Source of the DNA: Neoroseomonas marina
GTDB taxonomy: Bacteria > Pseudomonadota > Alphaproteobacteria > Acetobacterales > Acetobacteraceae
Reading direction: 5' to 3'
Assembly: GCF_012927745.1 (NCBI RefSeq)
Contig: NZ_JABBKX010000001.1
Span: 434,001 to 498,000, forward strand
DNA length: 64,000 nt
Part shown: piece by piece, positions 15,340 through 23,900 of the stretch
Layout: the number at the start of each line of letters is the position of its first letter
How positions within the stretch are numbered: the stretch's first letter is position 1
The notes under the pieces: model-generated
Told to the model about the DNA's origin: nothing
Databases searched by the model: none
What the model saw: the letters and a program-made list of their open reading frames with translations, nothing else
Made by a program: the position numbers and the translations under genes

Positions 15340-16821
15340 ATGACCAACGCTTCCAGCCGCCGCCGTCGCGCCGGCTTCGCCGCGCTGCTGATGGCCGGGT
15401 CCACGCTGGGCGGGCTGGCCTTCTGGCAGGGCGACCGCGCCTTCGCCCAGTCGGCCACGCCGCCGGCCATCACGGCGCCCGCCGTCAACCAGGCCGGCCT
15501 GCCCGGCTTCGCCGACCTCGTCGCCCGCGTCCGCCCGGCCGTCGTGACCATCACCACCGTCCAGCGCGTCGCCGACCAGGGCGAGCAGTCGCCCTTCCCG
15601 CGCGGGTCCCAGCAGGACCGCAACTTCCGCCGCCAGTTCGGCGACAACCAGCCCGGCCGCCGCGCGGCCCAGGCGCTGGGCTCGGGCTTCGTGGTCGACG
15701 CCGCCGGCTATGTCGTGACGAACAACCACGTCGTGCAGGACGCCGCGGAGGTCCGCGTGACCCTCGATGACGGCCGCGAGCTGCCGGCCCGCGTGGTCGG
15801 CCGCGACCCGCGCACCGACCTCGCGCTGCTGAAGGTCGAGGCCGGCGCGCCGCTCGCCTTCCTGAACCTGGGCGACTCCGACCGCGCGCGGCCGGGCGAC
15901 TGGGTGGTGGCCGTGGGCAACCCCTTCGGCCTCGGCGGGACCGTGACCGCGGGCGTCGTCTCGGCGCGTGGGCGCAACATCGGCGCCGGCCCCTATGACG
16001 ACTTCCTGCAGATCGATGCGCCTATCAACCAGGGCAATTCGGGCGGTCCGCTGTTCGGCCTCGACGGCAGCGTGATCGGCGTGAACACGGCGATCTTCTC
16101 GCCCTCCGGCGGGTCGGTCGGCATCGGCTTCGCCATCCCGTCCAACATGGTCCGCATGGTCGTCGCGGACCTGAAGGAGCATGGGCGGGTGGAGCGCGGC
16201 TTCCTCGGCGCCATGACCCAGCAGGTCACGCCGCAACTGGCCGAGGCGATGCGCATCCCGACCGCCAAGGGCGCCCTTGTCGCCGAGGTGACGCCGGACA
16301 GCCCGGCCGCCCGCGCCGGCCTGCGCCCGGGCGACGTGATCACGGCGCTCGACGGCCACCAGGTGAACGACCAGCGTGACCTCGCGCGCACCGTCGCCGG
16401 CGTCCGCCCGGGCACCGCGGTGACGCTCGGCGTGGTCCGCGACGGCCAGAACCAGGAACTGCGGGCGACCCTCGCGGCCCTGACCGACAAGGCGCCGGGC
16501 AGCGACCAGGCTTCGGCCGAGCAGGGCGGCCGCGAGCCGGTCGGCGTGGCGCTGGCGCCGATCGACGACGCGATGCGCCAGCAGCTGAACCTGCCGCGCA
16601 CCGCCAATGGCGCGGTGGTGGCCGAGGTCCGGCCGGACAGCCGCGCCGCCGCGGCCGGCATCCGCCCGGGTGACGTGATCACCCGCGTGGGCAACCAGGA
16701 CGTGGCGAACCCCGAGCAGGCCGCCCGCGCGATCCGCGAGAGGTCCACCGGCCCGCTGGCGCTGCAGATCGTCCGCGAGGGTCGTTCCCTCTTCGTCGCC
16801 GTCCCGACGAAGCAGGGCTGA
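15340..16821 (+). CDS. Periplasmic Do-family serine protease (DegP/HtrA-like)
   Basis: A 493-aa envelope protease and chaperone. It has a signal peptide ending near AFA-QS, a trypsin-like domain with catalytic His130 (TNNHVV), Asp160 (RTDLALL) and Ser234 (GNSGGP), and two PDZ domains (about 285-370 and 395-490, each with the GIRPGDVI/GLRPGDVI signature). Such proteases degrade misfolded exported proteins. The ATG after AGGAGA was chosen over an earlier in-frame ATG at 15253. Lying just behind a two-component pair with a palindrome in its promoter, it is probably part of that regulon, as in CpxR/DegP-type circuits (inference). Confidence 0.92.
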   Translation: MTNASSRRRRAGFAALLMAGSTLGGLAFWQGDRAFAQSATPPAITAPAVNQAGLPGFADLVARVRPAVVTITTVQRVADQGEQSPFPRGSQQDRNFRRQFGDNQPGRRAAQALGSGFVVDAAGYVVTNNHVVQDAAEVRVTLDDGRELPARVVGRDPRTDLALLKVEAGAPLAFLNLGDSDRARPGDWVVAVGNPFGLGGTVTAGVVSARGRNIGAGPYDDFLQIDAPINQGNSGGPLFGLDGSVIGVNTAIFSPSGGSVGIGFAIPSNMVRMVVADLKEHGRVERGFLGAMTQQVTPQLAEAMRIPTAKGALVAEVTPDSPAARAGLRPGDVITALDGHQVNDQRDLARTVAGVRPGTAVTLGVVRDGQNQELRATLAALTDKAPGSDQASAEQGGREPVGVALAPIDDAMRQQLNLPRTANGAVVAEVRPDSRAAAAGIRPGDVITRVGNQDVANPEQAARAIRERSTGPLALQIVREGRSLFVAVPTKQG

Positions 16822-16831
16822 CCCCGGGAGG

Positions 16832-16894
16832 GCGGGGGTGGAGCGATCCACCCTCGCCGCCTGCGGGGCGGGGGGAGCGATCCCTCCGCCCCGC
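16832..16894. terminator. Two adjacent GCGA-loop hairpins between convergent genes
   Basis: Hairpin 1 (16832-16857) has an 11-bp stem and hairpin 2 (16863-16894) a 14-bp stem (each with one G-T pair), and both are capped by the tetraloop GCGA closed by A-T. They lie between the protease and the convergent sterol desaturase. No T-run follows, so a bidirectional, structure-only terminator or an mRNA-end stabiliser is likely. Confidence 0.6.
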
Positions 16895-16902
16895 TGCCTC
16901 GT

Positions 16903-17850
16903 TCAGGCCGTGCGGCCGAAGATGGCGCCTGCCATGCGCTTGAGCCCCACCGCCTGCTGGCGCAGCCAGCCGCCGGTCGCCAGCGCCTCGGGCGCATCCG
17001 GATCGCCGGTGCGCGGGAAGACGTCGCGACGGAAATCCGCGGTGCCGAATATCCAGTCCCACACCGGCAGCAGCACCGCGTAGTTCTTGCCGTGGTCCGC
17101 CGTGGAGAGCACCCCGTGGTGCAGCCGGTGGAAGCGGGGCGAGACGATCAGCCTTTCCCCGATCCGCCCGAAGGACAGGCGGACGTTCGCGTGGCTCAGG
17201 CTTTCCGCGAGCCGCATGATCATCACCAGGATCGGGAACTGCCCCGGCGGCACGCCGATCAGCAGCGCGATGGCGCCGAACCACAGCGCGGCGATCACCT
17301 CGTCCAGGATGTGGTTCCGGTCGTCGGTCCAGAAGGTCATCTGGCGCTGCGCGTGATGGATCGAATGCAGCGCCCACCACCAGCCGAAGGTGTGCTGCAG
17401 GCGGTGGCGCCAGTATTCGCCGAAATCGAGGATGACCACGTAGAGCGCGAAAGCGAGGATCGGCATCTCGCGCAGGCCGGGCACCAGCGTCTCGAGCGTC
17501 GGCGGCACGAAGCCGCTGTCGGCGACCGTCGCCTCCCACCAGGCCTGGAGCGAGGAGAGCAGCACGAAGGCCAGCAGCGGCAGGACGCCAAGGCGCGACA
17601 GCGCCGTGTAGAGGATGTCGGTGCGGATCGCGCGGCGGTCGGTGACGGGCTCGACCGGCCGCCAGGCCTCGAGCGGACGGCAGACGATGTAGACCACGAT
17701 CATCGACAGCGCGCCGAACAGCGCGAAATCGAGCCAGGTGAAGACCTCGTCCGCGAAGTCCATCAGCCCGGCTTCGTAGAGCGCGGGCTGCAGCAGGTAT
17801 TCGAAGATCCAGCCGGTGACGGCGTCGTGCAGGTTCGTCAGGAAGTCCAT
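16903..17850 (-). CDS. Sterol desaturase/fatty acid hydroxylase family membrane protein
   Basis: A 315-aa di-iron membrane oxygenase. The three histidine clusters of the superfamily are present: HRLQH, HSIHH and HRLHH, plus an extra ESLSHAN segment. About four to five hydrophobic helices surround them. Members hydroxylate or desaturate lipids, hopanoids or carotenoids; the substrate is not evident. It follows the deacetylase gene by 12 bp on the same strand and is probably cotranscribed with it and the beta-propeller gene. Confidence 0.85.
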   Translation of the reverse strand: MDFLTNLHDAVTGWIFEYLLQPALYEAGLMDFADEVFTWLDFALFGALSMIVVYIVCRPLEAWRPVEPVTDRRAIRTDILYTALSRLGVLPLLAFVLLSSLQAWWEATVADSGFVPPTLETLVPGLREMPILAFALYVVILDFGEYWRHRLQHTFGWWWALHSIHHAQRQMTFWTDDRNHILDEVIAALWFGAIALLIGVPPGQFPILVMIMRLAESLSHANVRLSFGRIGERLIVSPRFHRLHHGVLSTADHGKNYAVLLPVWDWIFGTADFRRDVFPRTGDPDAPEALATGGWLRQQAVGLKRMAGAIFGRTA

Positions 17851-17862
17851 GGCAGGGCCATT

Positions 17863-18657
17863 CTAGCGCCGCCCGCCGGGCGGCAGTGTGGCGAAGCAGA
17901 AGCCGCGGGCCTGGAGGCCGGTGATCGCCTCCTCCAGCACGTTGGCGTAGGGATCGCGCCGGCTGCGGACGCCCCAGTGCATCACCAGGACCTCCCCGTC
18001 GCGGATGGTGGCGAGCGCCCGGCGCGCCAGCGCGGCGTTGGGCTGGGTGTCGCTCGACAGCTCGTCGCCGAGGAAGCCGTTGGCGGTCCAGCCCTGGTGG
18101 TGCAGGCCGCAGGCCTCGGCCATGCGGACCGCGTTCGGCGTGGTGATGCCGCCCGGCGCGCGCCAAAGCGGCAGGACAGTGGCATCCGGTGCGGCCTCGC
18201 GCAGGCGCTCGATCGGGCGGGCCAGTTCGCGGCACATGCCGGCCTGGTCGAGGACCTCCTCGCCTTCCCGCGTGCGGGACACGTAGCGGACGCGGCCCGG
18301 GCCGGCATCGGCGCGGAAATACCAGTGGCGGTCGGTGTGGCTGGCGAAGACATGGCCTTCCGCCGCCCGGGCGCGCCAGAAGGCGGCCCAGCCTGGGCCG
18401 AGGCTGCGGTCCCCCGTCACCGTGGGTTCGTTGGCCACGAACAGGGTCGCGCGGACCCCATGGCGGCGCAGGATGGCGGCGATCTGCTCGGCTTCCCGCC
18501 CCCAGCCGGTGTCGATGGTCAGGTAGACCGTGCCCGCCCGGCACTGGGCCGGCGCCTGCGCCGCCGCCGGGATGGCGGCGGCCAGCGCGAGGACGAGGCC
18601 GAGGAGCGCGCGGCCCCGCCTACTGCTCGCCACGGCGCGGCTGGACGAAGACGCCAT
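17863..18657 (-). CDS. Secreted polysaccharide deacetylase (NodB-like)
   Basis: A 264-aa exported protein with a signal peptide (LGLVLALAAAIPAAAQA). NodB motifs are visible: motif 1 as TIDTGWG, in which the usual second Asp is Thr, motif 2 as SHTDRHW (HxxxH metal ligands), motif 3 as LWRAPGG and a late MHWG. It would remove acetyl groups from peptidoglycan or another glycan. The altered motif 1 may change metal binding. The listed ATG overlaps the preceding gene by 38 bp; a GTG eight codons later is an alternative start. Confidence 0.82.
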   Translation of the reverse strand: MASSSSRAVASSRRGRALLGLVLALAAAIPAAAQAPAQCRAGTVYLTIDTGWGREAEQIAAILRRHGVRATLFVANEPTVTGDRSLGPGWAAFWRARAAEGHVFASHTDRHWYFRADAGPGRVRYVSRTREGEEVLDQAGMCRELARPIERLREAAPDATVLPLWRAPGGITTPNAVRMAEACGLHHQGWTANGFLGDELSSDTQPNAALARRALATIRDGEVLVMHWGVRSRRDPYANVLEEAITGLQARGFCFATLPPGGRR

Positions 18658-19561
18658 GCGGGCTGCGGCCGACTCGGATCAGCTCGACATCGCCGGACCG
18701 CGGGTCGAAGCGCGCGATGCGCCCGGTCCACCGCAGCGTGGTCCAGAGCCGGCCATCCGGGTCGAAGGCGATGTCGTCCGGCCCGCCGGGCAGTTCGATC
18801 ACGCGCCGGACCTCGAGCGTGCTCGGGTCCAGTTCGGCGAGGCGGCTCTGCACGCGGCTGGTCAGCCAGATCGAGCGCCCGTCCGGCGCAACGAACACCT
18901 GGTGGGCGCCGCGGCCGATCGGGATCGTGCGTTCGACCTGCTGCGTCTCGGGGTTCAGCACGGCGAAGCTGTCGGTCCCCATCACCCCGACGATCAGCTT
19001 GCCGCGGTGCCAGGCGATGCCGGCGGGCTCGCGCCCGACCGGGGTTTCCCACAGCATCTGATGGGTCTCGAGGCTGATCGCCGCGACCATGCCCGTGCCC
19101 TGCAGCGTGACGAAGGCCGTCCGGCTGTCCGGGTTGAACGCGATGTGGGAGGGCTTGTCCGGCGTCCGCAGCCGCGCGACGAGCTGCGGGCCGCGGGCGT
19201 CGTAGATATCGACCTGGTTCCGCCGCAGGCTCGCCACCACCAGGTACCGCCCGTCCGGCGAATAGGCCAGGTGATAGGGGTTCGAGATGCGTTCCCGCCG
19301 GCGCGTCTCGCCGGTGTTCGGGTCGACGAAGAAGATCTCGTTGCCGCCGGAATCCGCGATCAGCAGCTCCCGCCCATCCGGCGACAGCACCAGGTGGTGC
19401 GGTTCCCGCAGCATCGGGAAACGGCGGATTTCCTGGCGCGTGAAGCCATCCAGGATGGACACCGACGCATCGCCGGAATTGAGGACGTAGACGAGGTCCG
19501 CCGCGGCCGGCCTGGCCTGCAGCAGGAGGGGGAGAAGAAGGAGGGCTGCGAGGCGGCGCAT
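18620..19561 (-). CDS. Exported YncE-like beta-propeller protein
   Basis: A 313-aa protein with a signal peptide (RRLAALLLLPLLLQARPAAA) and about seven blades of the YVTN/NHL-like repeat type (LVYVLNSGDASVSILD, LVLSPDGRELLIAD, LAYSPDGRYLVVAS, and similar). Such propellers serve as periplasmic binding scaffolds; no catalytic residue is apparent. It heads a three-gene minus-strand group with the deacetylase and sterol desaturase. Upstream (19562-19735) I see no promoter that I would stand behind. Confidence 0.8.
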   Translation of the reverse strand: MRRLAALLLLPLLLQARPAAADLVYVLNSGDASVSILDGFTRQEIRRFPMLREPHHLVLSPDGRELLIADSGGNEIFFVDPNTGETRRRERISNPYHLAYSPDGRYLVVASLRRNQVDIYDARGPQLVARLRTPDKPSHIAFNPDSRTAFVTLQGTGMVAAISLETHQMLWETPVGREPAGIAWHRGKLIVGVMGTDSFAVLNPETQQVERTIPIGRGAHQVFVAPDGRSIWLTSRVQSRLAELDPSTLEVRRVIELPGGPDDIAFDPDGRLWTTLRWTGRIARFDPRSGDVELIRVGRSPHGVFVQPRRGEQ

Positions 19562-19735
19562 GGACTCGTAGGGGGTTCGGGGCGACGGAAAGGGGGGCTC
19601 CGCCGCGCCGGAACCTGCGCCCCCGCCGCGCCCGGCGCAAGTACGGAGTGGGGCACCGCGAGGCTATTCAAAATACTCCTCGCGGCGCATCCGCGCGTCC
19701 GGCGCGAACCCGGCGCCGGACCCCCGAACGGCGCC

Positions 19736-20149
19736 TCAGCCGCCTTTCGGCACGAAGGTCAGCGACACCCCGTTCATGCAGTAGCGCAGCCCCGTCGGCT
19801 CCGGCCCGTCCGGGAAGACATGGCCGAGATGGCCGCCGCAGCGGGAACAATGGACCTCGGTCCGCGTCATGAAGAAGGACCGGTCCGTCGTCGTGCCGAC
19901 CGCCCCCTGGTCGATCGGGGCGAAGAAGGACGGCCAGCCGGAGCAGCTCTCGTATTTCGTTTCGGCTTCGAACAACGGCTGCCCGCAGCCGGCGCAGGCG
20001 AAGGTGCCGGGGCGCTTTTCCTCATTGAGCGGGGAGGTGCCGGGGCGCTCGGTGCCGTGCTGGCGCAGGACGCGGAAGGCCTCGGGGGAGAGCGCCTCGC
20101 GCCACTCGGCCTCGGTCTTGGTCACGGCATAGGTGTCGTCGGACTTCAT
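19736..20149 (-). CDS. msrB: Peptide methionine-(R)-S-oxide reductase MsrB
   Basis: A 137-aa repair enzyme that reduces the R-sulfoxide of methionine. Two CxxC zinc pairs (CAGC, CSRC) and the catalytic Cys in LRYCMNGVSLTF are present, along with the conserved SGWPSFF and GHLGHVFPDGP. I started at MKSDDTY, because the 20 codons upstream are part of a repeat-rich spacer. There is no signal peptide, so it acts in the cytoplasm. It sits downstream of msrA, separated by a three-hairpin element. Confidence 0.93.
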   Translation of the reverse strand: MKSDDTYAVTKTEAEWREALSPEAFRVLRQHGTERPGTSPLNEEKRPGTFACAGCGQPLFEAETKYESCSGWPSFFAPIDQGAVGTTTDRSFFMTRTEVHCSRCGGHLGHVFPDGPEPTGLRYCMNGVSLTFVPKGG

Positions 20150-20167
20150 GGCTCGGTCTTCCTTGTC

Positions 20168-20303
20168 TGGGCTGGGACGGGGAGGGCTCTGCCCCCCCCG
20201 GAACCCCACCCGCCAAAGGCCGAAAGGCCTTTGGAAACCAAAACGGGTTCCGAGGGCCTTTCGGCCCTCGGTGGGGGAGTTCGAGGGGGCGACGCCCCCT
20301 CGT
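20168..20303. repeat. Three-hairpin intergenic element between msrA and msrB
   Basis: Three perfect 9-bp stems lie in a row: CCAAAGGCC-GAAA-GGCCTTTGG (20213-20234), CCGAGGGCC-TTTC-GGCCCTCGG (20250-20271), and a stem CGAGGGGGC/GCCCCCTCG at 20282-20302. The layout (C-run, CTTTGGAA, CCAA, GGTTCG, G-rich hairpin) is echoed at 43070-43172. It is likely a dispersed element that folds in mRNA and may separate msrA from msrB expression. Confidence 0.6.
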
Positions 20304-20861
20304 CTAGGCCGCCGGACGCTTGACGCGATCGGCGAAGACCTTCCGGAACTTCAGCACCTTCGGCGCCACGACGGCCCGGCAATAGCCCGACCAGGGGTTG
20401 CGGGCGAAGTAGTCGTGATGCTCCGGCTCGGCCGGCCAGAAGGGGGCCTCGGGCACGAGTTCGGTCACCAGCGGGCCGTCCCAGATGCCGGCCTTCTCGA
20501 CCTCGGCCATCACGGCACGCGCGGTCGCGGCCTGCTCATCCGAATGGGTAAGGATGATGGAGCGGTATTGCGGCCCCACATCCGCCCCCTGCCGGTCCTT
20601 CGTGGTCGGGTCGTGGATGGTGAAGAAGACCCGGAGAAGGTCGGCGTAGGACAGTTCCTTCGGGTCGAAGACCACGCGGACCACCTCGGCATGGCCGGTC
20701 TTCTTGCCGCAGACCTCCTCGTAGGAGGGGTTCTCGACATGCCCGCCAGCATAGCCGGACATGACCGAGACCACGCCCCGCAACTCCTTGTACACCGCCT
20801 CGAGGCACCAGAAGCAGCCACCGCCGAGGGTGGCCGCCTCGTGTCCCGCCTGCGCGATCAT
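20304..20861 (-). CDS. msrA: Peptide methionine-(S)-S-oxide reductase MsrA
   Basis: A 185-aa enzyme that reduces the S-sulfoxide of methionine. The active site GGGCFWCLEAVY, the SGYAGGHVENPSYEEVC segment and QYRSIIL are diagnostic. A later Cys in WSGYCRAVV could resolve the disulfide. I chose the ATG behind GGAGGA (MIAQAGHEA); ATGs 6 to 12 codons upstream lack a ribosome site. The msrA-msrB neighbourhood provides repair of both sulfoxide isomers. Confidence 0.93.
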   Translation of the reverse strand: MIAQAGHEAATLGGGCFWCLEAVYKELRGVVSVMSGYAGGHVENPSYEEVCGKKTGHAEVVRVVFDPKELSYADLLRVFFTIHDPTTKDRQGADVGPQYRSIILTHSDEQAATARAVMAEVEKAGIWDGPLVTELVPEAPFWPAEPEHHDYFARNPWSGYCRAVVAPKVLKFRKVFADRVKRPAA

Positions 20862-20911
20862 CCTGTCCTCCATCGGTTGGCTCATCATGTTCGCCATGTG
20901 GGGAGGAAAGG

Positions 20912-23900
20912 TCACGCGAGGAAGACGAAGTCCCCCGCATGCAGCGCGGCCTTGGATACGCCGGTCAGCTGAACGGAAGCCTCGGGCGAGAAATCGATGA
21001 TCGCTCCGCCGGCGGCATCGCGCGTCGCCGCCATCACGGCACTGAAATTCGCGAAGGGCAGGCCCTGCAGCAGGATGCGGTCCTGGCCGGGGGTGAAGTC
21101 GCGGATGGCGTCCACGCCGGAATGCGCGCCGAAGACGAAGGTATCCGCGCCGCCCTCGCCCCACATCAGATCGTTGCCGCCGGCCCCGGTGATGGTGTCG
21201 TTGCCGTCCTTGCCGAGCAGCCGTTCCGCCGCCGCGCTGCCCGTGATGCGGTTGGACAGCGCGTTGCCGGTGCCGGTGATGGGGCCGGAGACGAACAGTT
21301 CCTCGACATTGTCCGGCAGCACGAAGCCCGACCCTCCCAGGGCAATGACGACATCCCAGCCCTCGCCCGGGTTCTCGTAGATCGCCTCGACCTGCTGGGA
21401 GGCGATGTAGATGTCGTTCCCCGGCCCGCCATACATGATGTCGTAGCCCAGGCCGCCATCGAGCCAGTCGTCGCCGTTCCCGCCATAGAGCACGTCGGTG
21501 ATGCTGTCGGTGCCGCCGAACAGGCTGTCATTGCCGTCCTCGCCATACAGCGTGTCGCTGCCGAGGCCGCCATCGACGATGTCCGCCCCGTTGCCGCCAA
21601 GGATGACGTCGGTCCCGGCCTCCCCGTAGAGCCGGTCATTGTCGTCGCGGCCCTCGATGCGGTCGTTGCCGCCGCCGCCCCGGATGGTGTCGTCGCCGGC
21701 GTGTCCGATCAGCCGGTTGCGGCCCTCATTGCCCTGGATGCCGTTCGCCAGCGGATTGCCGACGCCGAAGATGTCCCCGGTCCCGTCCTCGAGCACCAGC
21801 CACTCGACATCGGGGCCTAGGAAATGCCCGACCGTCGCAAAGACGGTGTCGATGCCCTGGTTGGGCAGTTCCACGACGCGGTCGAGATCGCTGTCGACGC
21901 GATAGACGTCGTCCCCGGTGAAGCCGGTCATGGTGTCGGCGCCGGCGCCGCCGTCGAGGGTGTCGTTGCCCTCCGCGCCCTCGAGCTTGTCATTGCCGGC
22001 ATCGCCCATGACAGAGTCATTGCCAGGCCCGCCGACCAGGCGGTCCTCGCCATCGCCGCCGACCACGGTGTCGTTGCCGCCGAAGGCGATGATGGTGTCG
22101 TTGCCGGCACGGCCCTCGATCCGGTCGTCGCGCTGCGTGCCGTCGAGCGAATCCCCGAAGGCCGACCCGCGCAGCAACTCGAACCCGGTGATCGTGTCCC
22201 AGGCGGCGCCGTCCCAGGCCGCGCCCGCGAAGAGCTGGACCGTCACCGGTCCCGCCGCCCCCGCATAGGTCAGCAGGTCGTTGCCCGTGCCGCCGTCGAG
22301 ATAATCGGCCCCCGGCCCGCCCTCGATGGCGTCGTCCCCGGCGCCGCCGAGCAGCGTATCCCCGCCCGCCCCACCTCCCAGCGTATCGGCGCCGTCCTTG
22401 CCTTCCAGCCGGTCGTCCCCCGCCCCGCCGATCAGCCGGTTGCGCCCGGAGGTGCCGAGCAGCGTCACCGCCAGGGCGACGGCCGAGGCGTCCACGCCCT
22501 CGAAGCCGCGGGTGATGCCGCCGCCCGCGACCTGATCGATCTGGCTGTCCAGCGTGACCGTGACCGGCGCGGTCACCACCAGCAGGTCGGTGTCGTCCCC
22601 GCCATCGAGGAAGCTGTCGAGCGGATCGTAGGTGACGGTGTCGTCGCCCGCCCCGGCATCGATGGAATCCGCCCCGGCGCCGCCCTCGATCAGGTCGGAG
22701 CCGTCGCCGCCGATGAGGGTGTCCGCACCGTCCCCGCCGCGCAGCGTGTCGAGGCCGATGCCGCCATAGAGCCAGTCGTTGCCGTCCCCGCCCTCGAGCG
22801 ACTCCCGCCCGTCCGCGCCCCACAGGCTGTCATTGCCGGCCCCGCCGATGACGGTGTTGCGGGCGAGGAAGCCGTCCACCTCCTCGATCCCCGGGCCTTC
22901 GACGAAGACCTCGTCGTCGCCCTCCCCGCCCTCGATCCAATCGTTGCCGGCCCCGCCCCACAACTGGTCCGCGCCGCCGAGGCCGATCAGCGTGTCGTTG
23001 CCGTCCCCGCCCAGCAGCCGGTCGGTCAAGGCCCCGCCCACGAGGCTGTCGGCGCCGCCAAGGCCGAAGGCCTCCTGCCCGGACTCCGCCGCGACCAGCG
23101 TGTCCGCTGCGGCCGTGCCGACGAGCACGCGGAAGGTACCCTCCGCGAAGGCTGCGGGGTCCAGCGCGACCGACCCCCAGGCGCCGGGCGAGCCGAGCCG
23201 GATGACGGCATCGTCGATGTCGAGCACCAGGTCCTGGTCGAGATCGATGACGAACCAGCCGCCCGCCGCCTGCCCGCCCTGCACCGCCGGCTGCCACCAG
23301 GCCTGGTAGTAGCCGGGCCCGACACCCGCCCCCGCCAAGGCATTTCCGTAGCTGGGCCCGCTCGACAGGTCCCGCGCCGCCAAGGTCCCGCGCCAGGCGA
23401 GCGGCCCCGGCCCATAGGCACCGCCCACCATGCCCCCCACGAGGCCGAGGGAGAGGATGTCGCCCTCGCCCGGCTGGAAGTCCTGGACCCAGTCCGCGGC
23501 CGCGCCCGTGCTCTCCGCGAGGTCCTTGGTCGAGAGGTCGACGACGAAGAGGTCGGGCCCCGCGCCGCCGATCATCACATCGGCCCCGAGCCCGCCGAGC
23601 AGCGTGTCCGCCCCCGCCCCGCCATCGAGCCGGTCGGCCCCGTCCCAGCCATAGAGCAGGTCGGCATCCTCCCCGCCTTCGAGCCAGTCGTCACCCGCAT
23701 CGCCCCAGAGCAGGTCGTCCTCGGTGCCGCCGAGCAGCGTGTCCCGCCCCGCCCCGCCGAACAGCATGTCGGAGCCGGCGCCGCCGATCAGCGTGTTGCG
23801 GTCGTCCGGACTCTCGATCTCCGGCGCCCAGGGATCACCGGCGAAGAGCGTGTCCCAGCCATCGCCGCCATCGAGGAAATCGCTGCCGGCATCGCCGTGC

